From assembly GCA_037355855.1 (NCBI GenBank), contig CM074765.1, positions 2,480,001 through 2,544,000 of the forward strand: a DNA stretch of 64,000 nt, in the 5' to 3' direction. The first letter of the stretch is position 1. Each line of letters begins with the position of its first letter. The translations under genes and the position numbers were made by a program. This stretch comes from Pseudo-nitzschia pungens (lineage: Eukaryota; Bacillariophyta; Bacillariophyceae; Bacillariales; Bacillariaceae). Below, one piece after another: positions 49,962-60,825 of the stretch. The notes beneath the pieces were generated by a model, which saw nothing but the letters and a program-made list of their open reading frames with translations, did no database searches and was not told the origin of the DNA.

Positions 49962-52911
49962 GATCAGAAGGAAACCCAGTCTGTCGCAGGGATGGAAGAG
50001 TTGCCGGAGCTGATTTGGTGGAAACATTGGCATGGCTCAAATCACTGACACTAGCATCATGGCTGGAGGAGAATGCAATTGCAGCAACTCCAAGCCTCAA
50101 TGCAGAGGCTGCGTCTTCCCCACCACCGGCAGCAGGAACTGCAGTTGAGGAATCAGGAGAGGCCACAGGGAGGTCACCAGCCATGGCATTCTGGGGAGGG
50201 TCAGGAACTGCAGGGGGAACTTCAGGAGGAATACCAGGAGAGGCATCAGCCTTGGCAACATTGGAAGAATCACCTCCAGTAGGAACACCACCTGCAGGCG
50301 CTGAAGCCTGGACATCAGTGAGATTGGAAGTACCGGTTGCTAAAGTATCCATGGATTGAGAATCATCAAATCCGCCACCACCACTGTCAGCACGAGCTTG
50401 GAGGTTAAAGTGCAGATCCAGATCAAAGGTAAGGTCTGGGGCAAGGTCAACTGACAAGTCATCATCAACAAGTTCCCAATCTCTTGCATCCCCATCACCA
50501 AAAAAGGGAAGAGAGTCATCCTGCATTGGATCTGCAGCAGGTTCAGTTTCCACAACACAATTGGCAGCAGCATCCCAATGGTAGGCTTCCATTTCAGTCA
50601 GGCACTCAGAAGAGAACCATTGTCGAACACAAGAACCATAATGAGCTTCCAGTATAATAGGCAGGAAAGACAACATGGCCATTGCTTCAGCCTTGGTAGT
50701 GATATTGTACAAAGCAAGGATCTCGCCTCGGTATGAACTGGTATCGACAGAAAGAAAAAGAGGCCATGACCAATTGTCACGGGTTCTGATACCCAGAAGC
50801 ACACTGCGCAGTGTCTTCAAACCCAGCCCTTGGCCCAGGTCAACTGGAAGATCAAGATCAACTACCCCCAGAACAGGAGCAGTTTCATGGCTCTCAATAA
50901 ATTTAGCTTGGCGGTGCTTAGCCTGGCGAACAGTCTTGAGCTTGGAGGGGGGAAGAGGTCTGTCAGAAGGATTGGTAGCTGTCTCAATAAACTTGTAGAA
51001 TTTACCATCAGGGAGAGAGGCAATGTCTGAAGGTTTGCACCGATTGAACTGGGCTTTGAGGAGCTTAACAGTTTGGGCGCGCTTTGTAGCATCACACAAA
51101 ACATGTGCAGCCTGAACAGGATTGGGATCAGGAGTTCTGGAGTTGTCAAGGCTGATATTCTTCCTGATAACAGCAATAGGACATGCCTGAAACCTGGGAT
51201 GAGTCTGAAGCAATTCGTTGTAGTGGTCAAGATCAAAACTCTGCATGTAAGATCCAAGGAGAAAGCCACATGTGACAATAACTGGGGCCTGTATGTGGTC
51301 ATATTTCAGGTCCATGTCACGGTCTCTGAGCCTCTGGAGCAATTGTGCTGAAAAGAGTTTCTCCAGGGAAGCACTGTGGCCCACAAAGAAGCGTAGATGA
51401 GGAGCAGTTCTACTGCGAAGCCAGAGCTGAGCAACATACAATTCCAAGGTCTTCCTGTCAGGAAGTGTCGTCCAAAACTTGGTAACAGGCTTGGCCTTGG
51501 GGTTGAGCCTGGCTCTGGAGGGAAAAACATACAACACCAGGCGCTTGTCAACAGTCCATAGAAGATCCAAAGCTTCCTTGAGAGACTTGAGCAGCTCATC
51601 ATATAGTTCCCCAGGGTGTTGTGACATCAACCTTGGAAGGGACAGAGTGACATAAGAACGATGAGAACACTTGGTGCCAGCAGTGACATCCACTGGAGCT
51701 CTAGAATCACTGGAGCAAACCCCTCGGCGTTGGAGGAAATGCCCAGCAGAGGAGGACAAGACAGTAGCATCACCTCCACCAGGAAGAAAGGACACTGATT
51801 TGGAAGTGGAAGCATCATCAACTGCAGTTGGCGCAGGTGTAGGAGGTCGCTTCTTGAAATACCAGTGGGAGCCAAGCACCTGATTGGCTGCCAACCAAAC
51901 TCGTCCTTCAGTGCTGGGCAAAAGGTTACCTTCACAATACAGGTCATCAAAACACTCAGGAGACATCTTGGCCAAACCAATAAGACATCTCTTCAGAGCA
52001 TGGCCTGAAGGTTGCTTGGTCCAGTCTGCAGAGGCTTGAAAGCAGAGAGAAGCAAGGGAAACCAGGGACTCCACAGAAGCAGTTCTCCACTCAGGGTTGT
52101 CAGGAAAAGCTTGAGCATATGCTGGAGGGATGGCAGACTGACAGACATCATGGATGGATTTCTTGTCATTCCCATCTTTCTTGCTGAAGAAGTGAGTGGG
52201 GCTAGGACACCCAGTCCATAGCCGGGATCCTGCTGGAGTTTTACGAAGAGTGTGGATAGGGGTGGGAATGGAAGCACGACCAGTAAAAGGCCCCTTACCA
52301 TAGAAGCACCAGAGGAAGGAATCTGAGTGAGCTTTGTTGGCAGCAGCCAGGGCTTTCTTGCGCAGGGCATGTCGCTCTGCAGACGGTGTGTCAGAAAGAA
52401 ATGCAAGAGTAGCTTGTTTCAGACTAGACTTGGAAGGAGAGACCTTGGAAGGAGGGTGCTTAGAGTCTGAGTGCTCAGAGCCTGGCTGGCCATCCCTAGA
52501 CGTGGCACTGTTGGACTTTCCACTGTTGGGCTTCCCACTGTTGGACGTCCCACTGTTGGAATTTCCACTGTTGGACTTCCCACTGTTGGACTTCCCACTA
52601 TCAGACGTCCCACTGTCGGACTGCCCACTGCCTGAATGCCCTGTGTCCGAATGCCCAGTGCCTGACTGCTCAGTGCTCATATCAACATCATCTAGTGCAC
52701 CAGTAGACACAGCAGAAGTGAAGGACATATCATCATCAGAAGGGAGTGAATCCCTAGATGGACGGGGAGAGGGAGGGGGGGAGGGAGTAGCCTGAAGAAC
52801 GGAACCAGCAGGTAGTCGGCGGGAAGGGGTCCCCGTAAAGGCGCGTTTGTTGGAAGGAGTGTTAGCCAAGGTAGACCTTTTTCGCCTGGAAGCTGGCGGG
52901 GGGGGAGGCAT
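49954..52911 (-). CDS. LINE ORF1 protein
   Basis: 985 aa from ATG 52911 (MPPPPPASRRKRST) to TAG 49956-49954; the frame is open back to 53103 but the upstream Met is less likely. A basic Pro/Ser N-terminus comes first. Next are about 15 imperfect pentapeptides of the form (S/T)-(G/D/N)-x-S-(D/N)-S-G encoded by 15-bp DNA repeats at 52495-52680. A large globular region has no domain I recognise (LGSHWYFKKRPP, TKFWTTLPDRKTLELYVAQL, GFLLGSYMQSFDLDHYNELL). An acidic stretch (DDDLSVDLAPDLTFDLDLH) and a Pro/Ala-rich tail close it. By position it should bind element RNA. It has no CCHC knuckle and lacks similarity I can name to other ORF1 types. Confidence 0.85.
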   Translation of the reverse strand: MPPPPPASRRKRSTLANTPSNKRAFTGTPSRRLPAGSVLQATPSPPPSPRPSRDSLPSDDDMSFTSAVSTGALDDVDMSTEQSGTGHSDTGHSGSGQSDSGTSDSGKSNSGKSNSGNSNSGTSNSGKPNSGKSNSATSRDGQPGSEHSDSKHPPSKVSPSKSSLKQATLAFLSDTPSAERHALRKKALAAANKAHSDSFLWCFYGKGPFTGRASIPTPIHTLRKTPAGSRLWTGCPSPTHFFSKKDGNDKKSIHDVCQSAIPPAYAQAFPDNPEWRTASVESLVSLASLCFQASADWTKQPSGHALKRCLIGLAKMSPECFDDLYCEGNLLPSTEGRVWLAANQVLGSHWYFKKRPPTPAPTAVDDASTSKSVSFLPGGGDATVLSSSAGHFLQRRGVCSSDSRAPVDVTAGTKCSHRSYVTLSLPRLMSQHPGELYDELLKSLKEALDLLWTVDKRLVLYVFPSRARLNPKAKPVTKFWTTLPDRKTLELYVAQLWLRSRTAPHLRFFVGHSASLEKLFSAQLLQRLRDRDMDLKYDHIQAPVIVTCGFLLGSYMQSFDLDHYNELLQTHPRFQACPIAVIRKNISLDNSRTPDPNPVQAAHVLCDATKRAQTVKLLKAQFNRCKPSDIASLPDGKFYKFIETATNPSDRPLPPSKLKTVRQAKHRQAKFIESHETAPVLGVVDLDLPVDLGQGLGLKTLRSVLLGIRTRDNWSWPLFLSVDTSSYRGEILALYNITTKAEAMAMLSFLPIILEAHYGSCVRQWFSSECLTEMEAYHWDAAANCVVETEPAADPMQDDSLPFFGDGDARDWELVDDDLSVDLAPDLTFDLDLHFNLQARADSGGGGFDDSQSMDTLATGTSNLTDVQASAPAGGVPTGGDSSNVAKADASPGIPPEVPPAVPDPPQNAMAGDLPVASPDSSTAVPAAGGGEDAASALRLGVAAIAFSSSHDASVSDLSHANVSTKSAPATLPSLRQTGFPSDHG
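52495..52680. repeat. 15-bp tandem repeats in ORF1
   Basis: Plus-strand unit cactgttggacttcc, about 12 imperfect copies, encoding SGKSN/SGTSD-type pentapeptides on the minus strand. Fully in frame. Confidence 0.85.
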
Positions 52912-54510
52912 GGTGGGGCTAGGATCGTCTGAATAGGCGTGTTGGCTCGGGCGCTGGTAGGCTGTCAGTGTTAACCTGTATGGATATATACAGATGGGCG
53001 TAGCCTGGAAACAGGGTACAGCAGCAACAACAAGGGTAACCTTGGTCTGGACAAGGAAAAGGTCCCTGGGGATCCAAAAAAATATACTGGAGCACACCCA
53101 CAAAAGTCACCGGGGAACTCAGAAATTTTTGCTAAAAAACGAGCAAAATTTGTCTCACACTTGGAGCACAAAAACTCTGTGCGCGGAAGAGCTCTGCAAA
53201 TCGTGTAGGCTTGTACTCTGCAAATTGTACTCTGCAAATCGTGTAGGCTTGTACTCGTACTGTACTCCGAGCCTGAAAATTGTGCAAATTTGAACAATTT
53301 TGCAACTACTGCAAATCGTGTAGGCTTGTAGGCTTGCAAATTCAAATCGGATACAGTTCGAATTGAAATACAGCAGCCCCAGGGAAGCTTGGACCTTGTA
53401 AACAGGGGCTTTAGTAGGAACACTTAGGGACCGGGGGATAGCAATGGCAGGGCACACTTAAAAGGCTCAGGAGGGAACTTGAAGTTCAAACTCGCGAGTA
53501 CTTATAAGTGGAAACAGTATCCAGGGGCAATTGGCTTGAAAACAGGTACCTTGAGCGAGACACTTAGGGACCAGGGAAGCTGCTTGCTTGAAAACAGGGG
53601 CTTTAGTAGAAAAACCTAGGGACCAGGGGGAGGCTTGTGTCTTGAAAACAGTGTCGAACTTGAAGTTCAAGTTGGGGTTGCTTAATAGCGAAAACACTTA
53701 GGGATCAGGGAACCCGCGAACACTTAGGGACCAGAGAAACTGTAGTCTTGGAAACAAGGGGCGATAGTAGCTGTAGTCTTGGAAACAAGAGTGCACTAAG
53801 TAGGAGGTACTTAGGGATCGGTTGGTCTTGGCTTGAAAACAGATGTAGTAGGGGGAGCCTTAAGCGAAAACACTTAGGGACTGGGGGGCTTGGCTAGGAA
53901 ACAGGGTAGCACTTAAGTGAAAGGTACTTAAGAAGCAGGGAGGCTATTGACTTGAAAACAGGGAGGGAACTAGAAGATATGCTTGCGAGGAACCTTCTAG
54001 AAAGGGGGGGTATGTATGCGTTCGACAACTTCAACTTGAAAAGACTTAGGGAACTCAGCAAGGAACCTTGAAGAATGTAGAACGTTAAGTGGATATCACT
54101 TAAGGGGCTTGAAAGACTGTACAGCGTTAAATAATAAGGTAGCTTGAAAACAGATCGAAAAAAACAAACCGAGCTCGGAGACAAAGCGAAACCGAAACAG
54201 ATTCAGCTGTAGAAATTAGTACTGGTGTTGCTGTAGAAAATTATGTGTTGTTTTGCTGCCGAAGCTTGTTGTTGCCGATCGACCGACCGACAGGAAACAA
54301 GCAACCAAAGCAACCAAAGGGAGCAAGGAGCAGGCAAACAAACAGCAGAATCAGACAGGGAAGGTCTCTGTTGATAGGTGTAGTGCTTGGTTTTGTTGTA
54401 GGAGCTTTAGAAGTGAGTGAGATATCAAAGGGGAAAGTTGTGTAGAAATCTACGTGTTTTAAGTACTGGAACATCGGAACGTCGGACAAAATCACGCGTC
54501 GCAAAATTGT
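52912..54510 (-). other. 5' UTR of the LINE, repeat-rich
   Basis: 1.6 kb without a credible gene. 53200-53340 repeats gcaaatcgtgtaggcttgta. 53400-54130 repeats cttgaaaacagg and cacttagggaccag about ten times at irregular spacing. 54030-54485 matches the 5' end of the deleted LINE (7750-8230). It probably contains an internal promoter. Confidence 0.75.
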
Positions 54511-54529
54511 AACTGCAAATTGTAACACT
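54511..54529. repeat. 19-bp target-site duplication of the intact LINE, right
   Basis: Exact copy of 43804-43822. Confidence 0.97.
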
Positions 54530-54538
54530 CTAGGGTAG

Positions 54539-55559
54539 CGGCCTGTTGCATCATCCAGAAGACAATTGTAGAAACCAAAGCCCAGAGAGTGGGACCAATA
54601 CCATTGCCTTGGCCACAACCACTGAGAGGAACAGGTTCATCACCATACACAGGGCCTGACCTATCAAAACCCAGTTTTGATGTGGTGCTTGGCATGCTGC
54701 AGAGTAGACAGGAGAACCTCACAGACATGGGCAGGGAGTGGCTCCCCTGAATCTCTTAAACAGAAGCCCCCGGCTTCCCCTAAACCAGCAATCACCTTGC
54801 CTCCAGCTTCCATGGAACTGGATGCCAGTACAGCCCTGCTGTCTGGGATAACAGATGGAGGAGATCTCCCGGGAACAGAGGGGAAGGAATCTACAGGATG
54901 GAGTATTCCTGTTGAGCACTCAGCAAAGACTGCAAACGCAGCAACAAAACCTGCCACAACAGCAGAAAAACAATCGTTTGGAACATCCTACAGGATATAT
55001 CGAACATGGATCCGAATCGATCCAAGGGTACAGAAGCAATCAAATCCGAAACCAATCAAAATAAGACAGCAGCAACAAATAGACCACTTTTGTCTTTGGG
55101 AAGGAATTGGTCCACCAGTACAGCAAAAAATCTCTATGGCAATCCCTGAAACTCCAAAGACTACACCAAAGGAGGTGCGCTGGAGCAAAATTATTTAAAG
55201 CTGCTGTCGACTGCTGGAAATACAATCAAAAATACAGCAGAACAAGCATCCCCAAATAAGAGCAATGTGGCTCCTATCCTACTAACCAATATACAGTACA
55301 TACAAGGCATCCCACTTAAAGCAAGATCACTACTCACACTACTCGATAGTGGATCCTCCGGAACACTAATCAACAAAAGAGCCCTACCATTTGGCACACT
55401 ACCAAATCAGATCCAATCATCAAGTCCTAACAACTACAGCCAATGGCAGCTTCAATACTACAGAGTACGTTATCATGAAGAACATCAAGCTACAAGAGTT
55501 TGGCAACTACACCCTTGACAAACATGAAGCAAGGCTCTTCCATTCCCCCAACTGCAAAT
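54539..55559 (+). pseudogene. second copy of the duplicated LINE2-RT / G2 linker-protease segment
   Basis: Identical by eye to 42793-43813. 54539-54735 is LINE2 reverse transcriptase (minus), and 54736-55559 is the G2 linker and protease (plus; LLTLLDSGSSGTLINKR at about 55330). The G2 pol then resumes after the solo LTR. Confidence 0.88.
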
Positions 55560-55899
55560 TGTAACACTCTAGGGTAGAATTAGATGGAGTGGTACGCGAT
55601 AGAGGTATTTTAATAAAGAAAAATTATAAAATTGTGAATGGTTGAATACTTTACGAGATGGGAATGATTTCTTGAGTATGGGATGAATGAGCGATCGAAC
55701 AATAATAATGTTCGTCGGGCATAATATCAATAATCAGCGAGTCACGAGAATCTTTGTTTATCTTGATACTTGACAATGTCCGTTGTATGTGTATACATAC
55801 CGAATATACATACATGTATACCATATATATATTGGAGTACATGCGGGATTCAATAATCATTTAGAGCCCTTCGTAACACGGCTACGCCAGCATGTTACA
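55560..55899 (-). repeat. solo LTR of the GB family in G2
   Basis: 340 bp, TGTAACACTC...CATGTTACA, flanked by CAAAT (55555-55559 and 55900-55904). Related to 13765/16518 (tagaattagatggagt, tttacgagatgggaat). Removing it rejoins the G2 protease (ccccaactgcaaat | atgatctgatactagg). Confidence 0.93.
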
Positions 55900-56958
55900 C
55901 AAATATGATCTGATACTAGGCAGAGACTTCCTCCACCTAGCACAGATCAACCTCCTATTCGATAAGGAAGCAGTACAGTGGATGGATAGAACCATTCCCA
56001 TGAAATATACCTCTATATACCATGCAACAAACCATACCATGCTTATGGAAGAACTCGAAGATGCTGAACTCTTCACTGATGATCTCTCCTTTGCCAATCC
56101 ATACAAGTCCAAGGTGATCCTAGATAGGGCCTACCAAGAAACAGATCCATCTACAGTTGCACAGCAACAATCCCACATGTCCAAGACAGAGCAGCAGCAG
56201 TTCCAAGCCATACTAAACAAGTACCCCAATGTCTTCAATGGTGAACTTGGAAAGTATCCACACAAGAAGATCTCTCTAAGACTCAAGCCCGGATCCAAGC
56301 CCATGCACAAGAAGCCTTACCCAGTTGCATACAAATGAGAAGACCTATTCAAAGGGGAGCTCCAGAATCTATGTAATGATGGAGTACTCAAGCGATGCAT
56401 CGGACCGGCTGAATGGGCATTTCCAACCTTTATTGTTCCAAAGAAAGACAACAGAGTTAGATGGGTATCAGACTTCAGAGAACTCAATGAACTTCTTAAA
56501 AGACGTCCTTATCCAATCCCCAGGATACAAGATATCATGAACAAAAGGGGCAAGTACACTCACTTCACCAAGATTGACCTGTCCATGCAATACTACTGCT
56601 TTGAACTAGATGATGCAAGCATGAAGCTCTGTACCATAGTCACTCCATATGGTTGCTATGAATACCAAAGACTACCAATGGGAGTTAAAGTCTCCCCGGA
56701 TTTTGCCCAACAACTCATGGAAGATATCCTACAAGATACAGACTGCACTGTTTATATTGATGATATTGGTATCTGGACTAATGGATCATTTGACCTCCAC
56801 ATGAAGACTATTGACAAGATTCTTGACAGGCTTAACCAGAATGGGCTGAAGTGCAACCCACTCAAATGCGATTGGGCTGTACAAGAGACTGACTTCCTTG
56901 GATATTGGATGACGCCTACAGCTGTTAAGCCTTGGAGAAAGAAGATCGAAGCAATCCT
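55900..56958 (+). pseudogene. G2 Pol: end of protease to reverse transcriptase
   Basis: KYDLILGRDFLHLAQINLLF starts the piece. The RT has FIVPKKDNRVRWVSDFRELN, MNKRGKYTHFTKIDLSMQYY, VYIDDIGIW and LKCNPLKCDW. A UGA (56336-56338) replaces the Arg of VAYKRED; otherwise the frame is open. Homology to G1 stops inside KKIEAIL at about 56958, so the connection domain, RNase H and integrase are gone. Confidence 0.88.
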
Positions 56959-57520
56959 ACCAAAGCATCGTAAAAGAACCCTACCAGTCGAAAGACTAAC
57001 TTTTGGAGACCATGTGTAACCCCTACTAACCTATATATCGTTGAAAAGCTTTTTTCAAGGAGAACAAGAATATACTATGCGTTTCCCAGTTTTATTGAGC
57101 CCAAATATAGAAAGTTTTTTATGCATTACTGTATACTTATATAAACTTTTTAAATAGCAATTTGGTTCTCCGCGACTCTTATTTTCAAATAAATCAAAAC
57201 TCCGCGCCTTCACAGTGCGCACACCCAGTCACTACTGAACGGTTAAACCGTTAAAAAAAAATGTTCCATGTGTAAGTTTTTCAACCATTGAATTCTCCAC
57301 GTGGAGCTTCTGTCTCAAAGAACTCGATGGAAAGAAACAGAAAATACATGAATTCAATGGAAGTCATTGTTGAATCCCACAAGAAAACACACAAATCACC
57401 GGTTCTTTTTATTTTAAAATTGTTTCACCTTTGCCTTTTTGCCGTTTTCCGATTGTTTGAGAAGGTGTTGGTTTCTTCTCACTTTTCCAGCCGACAAAGG
57501 AATCAAAAGGATAAGAACAA
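56959..57520. other. no gene seen
   Basis: AT-rich sequence after the G2 break. ggttaaaccgttaaaaa near 57240 is a small palindrome. Origin unknown. Confidence 0.4.
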
Positions 57521-58440
57521 TACTCAAGCAATCGTGGTGCGAGTAAGGTGATACGCTACTTGATTTGGTCGTTATTCGATACTCAAGCAAACGAGGTGCG
57601 AGCAAGGTGATACCCTACGCTACTCGATTTGGTTGTTATTCGATACGCTACTTGATTTGGTTGTTATTCGATACTCAAGCTAACAAGGTGCAAGCAAGGT
57701 GATACCGTATGCTACTCGATTCGGTTGTTATTTGATACTCAAGCAATCACGTTGCGAGCAAAGGTGATATGCTACTCGATTTGGTTGTTACGGTTGTTAT
57801 TCAATACTCAAGCAAATGAGGTGCAAGCAAGGTGATACCGTACGCTACTCGATTTGGTTGTTATTCGATACCCAAGCAAATGAGGTGTGAGCAAGGTGAT
57901 ACCGTACGCTACTCGTTGTTATTCGATACTTAATCAAACGGACACGGGGAAACGGAGCAATATAACGTGATACTCCATCCAGCGTTGTTGTTTGATACTC
58001 AAGCAATCGCGGTGCGAGCAAGGTGATACACTACTCGATTCGGTTGCCATTTGATACTGAAACGCGATACTCCATCCAGCGTTGTTGTTCGATACTCAAG
58101 CAATCGAGGTGCAAGCAAGGTGATAGTCCATTTGGTTGCCATTCGATACTTAAACGCGATACTCCATCCAGCAGATACTCAAGCAATCAAGGTGCGAGCA
58201 AGGTGATAGTCCATTCAATACTTAAACGCGATACTCCATTCAGCATTTTTCGATACTCAACGATTTGACGAGCAAGGTGATAGTCCATTCGATACTTAAA
58301 CGCGATACTCCATCCACCATTTTTTGATACTCAACAATTTGACGAGCAAGGTGATAGTCGATTCGGTTGCCATTCAATACTTAAACGCGATACTCAACCA
58401 TTCAAGTTGCGAGCAAGGTGATACAGTATTGCAACGCGAA
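57520..58440. repeat. degenerate minisatellite
   Basis: Repeats of gatactcaagcaa.c.aggtgcgagcaaggtgatac, with either ctactcgatttggttgttattc or gcgatactccatccagc between. Period varies around 60-75 bp. More than twelve copies, diverged toward 58400. Confidence 0.8.
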
Positions 58441-58925
58441 ATCGATACTCGAAATCGATACTCCATCCGATACTCCATCCGGTACAGAAAACTAAAGAAG
58501 CAACCGGAACACAACTCCCACTGAACGTCCCGCCGAGTCTCTACCATACAAAGGCAATACAAAGACCATACAACAAATCAATCAGTCATTTTTACGAAGC
58601 AAAATCGATACTCCATCCGGTACAGTACAGAAAGCAACCAGCAACGCAAAATCGAAATCGATACTTGATCTGAGAACGAGAACGCAAAATTGATACTCCA
58701 TCCAATACCCAATCCGGTACAGAAAACTAAAGAAACACCGGAATACAACTCCCACCGAACATCCCGCTGATTATTTATTCTGATAACGAGAACCCAGAAC
58801 GAGAACCCAGAACAAGAACACGAAATCGATACTCGAAATCGATACTCCATCTGATACTCCATCCGGTACAGAAAACTAAAGAAGCAACCGGAACACAACT
58901 CCCACCGAACGTCCCGCCAAGTCTC
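58438..58925. repeat. direct repeat of about 105 bp upstream of the transposase-like gene
   Basis: 58440-58545 and 58817-58922 share aaatcgatactccatc and gaaaactaaagaagcaacc, through cgtcccgcc. A third, shorter copy is at 58680-58770. Confidence 0.8.
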
Positions 58926-58932
58926 ATACAAA

Positions 58933-60569
58933 ATGGAACCAACAAAGAAAAAGAGAAGAAAACGTCAATCAGCAGGTGCTACTCCAAGGCCTCGTACGGA
59001 TAGGGAGAAGTCCAGTGCTATCCTTTGGCACCAACAGAAACATGCAGAGGAGCAGGCGAGGTTGGAACAGCAAACTACAGTACCCTCTCCACCCCCACCT
59101 CCACCACCTCCACCAGAAGAAGAAGATACTAAACTACCAGTAAGGGTGGTTGCTCCTGTGGACTATGCTGAAGAATCAAGTGATGATGAAGAGTATGAAC
59201 CTATTGATTGTGAGGAAGTCCAACCCGAGTACCAAGCTGCATCCACATCCCAGAACATCAGAATTGCTATTGCAGTCCACTTTGAGCTTGTTCTGGGAAG
59301 CCCTCTCTGAGCCACCTGGCCAACAGTGCACCCTATCAGTGCCATTTGCGAGGTCTTCAAGAACAACACACAATCTTTCAAAGACACTGTCACCCAAGTT
59401 TGTAGCCAAGTGCTAGACTGCCAAGCCAACTGTGTCCCTTATACAGGAGCTGGGAAATACGAAAATGTTGGACGCCCTGCCATCATTCAACTGGATAGCA
59501 TTGAAGCTCAGATAGTAGCTGATGCATTGGAATACGGTAACAGTATTTCAATGGCTACTGACATTGTCAATATTTTTCGCCAAGACAATGAGCTGCCATC
59601 CCTCACTTACTCTGCTGTCAGGGGTGCGATGTTGAGAATGAAGCCCAAGGTAATGTCAATCAAGAAGGCCAAGCAAGGTTCAGAGCTAAAGGAGTCCGCC
59701 TGGTGTAGAGCATCATTCAGATGGTTTGCACAACTCCTTCTTTGCTTTGGTAAAGTGGAGTTTGACCATCCAATGTTCCCATTGCTTCTAGGTGATGCCT
59801 ATGATCCAGAGAAACCACCGCCCTGTTATGATACCACCAAGTTAACCCCGTTGAAGCTGAATCAAGTTGCTTTGTTTGACGAGATGCACAAGAAAGCTCA
59901 CATTGGAGCAATGGGAACAAGGATTGGACAGGGATTGGAGAATGTCTACTTGGCTTTTAAGCGAGATGCCAATGGTAAGCTGGATCCAAACGGTTCTTAT
60001 GCCCCTCAGAAGACGGTGACGCATGTGAAATATGAAAAGGAAGCAAGGTTTTGTTTTGGTGTGTATATGAACGGTGATGGTGAAGGTTGCAAGATTGAAG
60101 AAGTGTGTGAATATACTGAGAAGAAATTGATCACTAGACCGGAACGCAACAAGCTCCGTCTCCAAGCCATTGCTTTTGCAAGATCTACCAAAGGTAAGCT
60201 ACTTTGAACTCATTGTTTTTCCCAATACGAATACAATTTCTAACAGCAACGATTTTGTTCCCATTCTTTTTAGGCAAACCATCCAAGATATGGATCGAAA
60301 GTGGTCGTCCTGAAGGTGTGATCTATGAGACAGAGTCTATTCAGTGTATTCCAAGCTTGAAGGAGAAGACGGCTGAAAAGCTCAGTCTCCATGGGATCAA
60401 GTTAGTCAAGGACCTCAAGGACTTGGTTGGGAATCCAGAACGCATCAACAAGATTGCAGCTGACACGCCTGGTCTATCTCACAAGCGACTGTCATCATTC
60501 GTATTGAAAACTGCGACCGTTGTATCTGGTGTTCCTCCATCACCTGTTGATCATCGTGTAACATGTTAA
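58933..60569 (+). pseudogene. transposase-like gene (possible IS630/Tc1-mariner relative), with intron, truncated by an LTR
   Basis: ATG 58933 opens a basic, Pro-rich N-terminus (MEPTKKKRRKRQ, a nuclear signal; nine prolines near residue 57). The frame has one UGA at 59308-59310 and then stays open without a new ATG to 60193. An 80-nt intron (60194-60273, GTAAGC...TTTTAG) joins TKG to KPSKIWIESG, ending at 60569. The middle resembles DDE transposases: a helix-turn-helix-like NSISMATDIVNIFRQ...LTYSAVRGAMLRM, then NQVALFDEMHKKAHIG, which could hold the first catalytic Asp. Later acidic residues are not evident. The last few codons come from an LTR beginning at 60557, so the C-terminus is lost. 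Confidence 0.5.
60194..60273 (+). other. intron in the transposase-like gene
   Basis: 80 nt with GTAAGC donor, pyrimidine-rich cattctttttag acceptor and in-frame join. Confidence 0.75.
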
Positions 60570-60636
60570 TGTTACGATCCTACGAAAGTCTCTAAATGAT
60601 TATTGAATCCCGCATGTACTCCAATATATGTGGTAT
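60557..60636 (+). repeat. fragment of a GB-family LTR
   Basis: TGTAACATGTTAATGTTACG...ctccaatatatg aligns to the reverse complement of the last 80 bp of the solo LTR at 55560-55899 (aatgattattgaatcccgca). Inserted at the end of the transposase-like gene and itself cut by the G3 LTR. Confidence 0.8.
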
Positions 60637-60825
60637 TGCCGTACACCAAAATACAGTCACGAGTACACACGGGACTGGATTAAGGATAAGGATAAAAACA
60701 ATCGGCGAGCCGATAGAATCGCCGATCTGGAGAGCTCTTAGAGCTGTAGCAAATAGACTAACCAATAGGGCTCACAATTTGCATATCACTACTATTCTAA
60801 TCACTAGTAGACCCGGGGTATGGCA
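60637..60825 (+). repeat. 5' LTR of G3
   Basis: TGCCGTACACC...GGGGTATGGCA, 189 bp, the length of the solo LTR at 13883-14071. Confidence 0.88.

Larger units (their letters stand above)
43823..54510 (-). mobile_element. full-length, apparently intact LINE (APE-RT-RNase H type)
   Basis: 10,688 bp between exact 19-bp target duplications. Order on the minus strand: 5' UTR (54510-52912), ORF1, ORF2 with endonuclease, reverse transcriptase, RNase H and a zinc motif, 3' UTR (44120-43823) ending in a TATTATTATT tail. Both ORFs are open. An RNase H after RT places it with I-type LINEs; diatom LINEs of the Ambal group are a candidate, not tested here. Confidence 0.95.
42793..55577. repeat. tandem duplication of about 1.04 kb, first copy split by the intact LINE
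   Basis: 42793-43822 equals 54539-55568 at an offset of 11,746 with no difference noticed. The unit holds the end of LINE2 RT, the G2 linker and protease, and the first bases of the solo LTR. The junction ctagggtag|cggcctg (54530-54545) joins the LTR start to LINE2 RT with essentially no microhomology. Confidence 0.9.
32177..56958 (+). mobile_element. gypsy element G2, broken into pieces by later insertions
   Basis: Plus-strand pieces in order: 5' LTR 32177-32444, gag 32578-33612, linker and protease 42990-43822 (repeated at about 54736-55559), and protease end to reverse transcriptase 55900-56958. They align collinearly with G1. Interruptions are LINE2 (33652-42989), the tandem duplication, the intact LINE and a solo LTR. 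RNase H, integrase and 3' LTR are missing beyond 56958. Confidence 0.85.
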
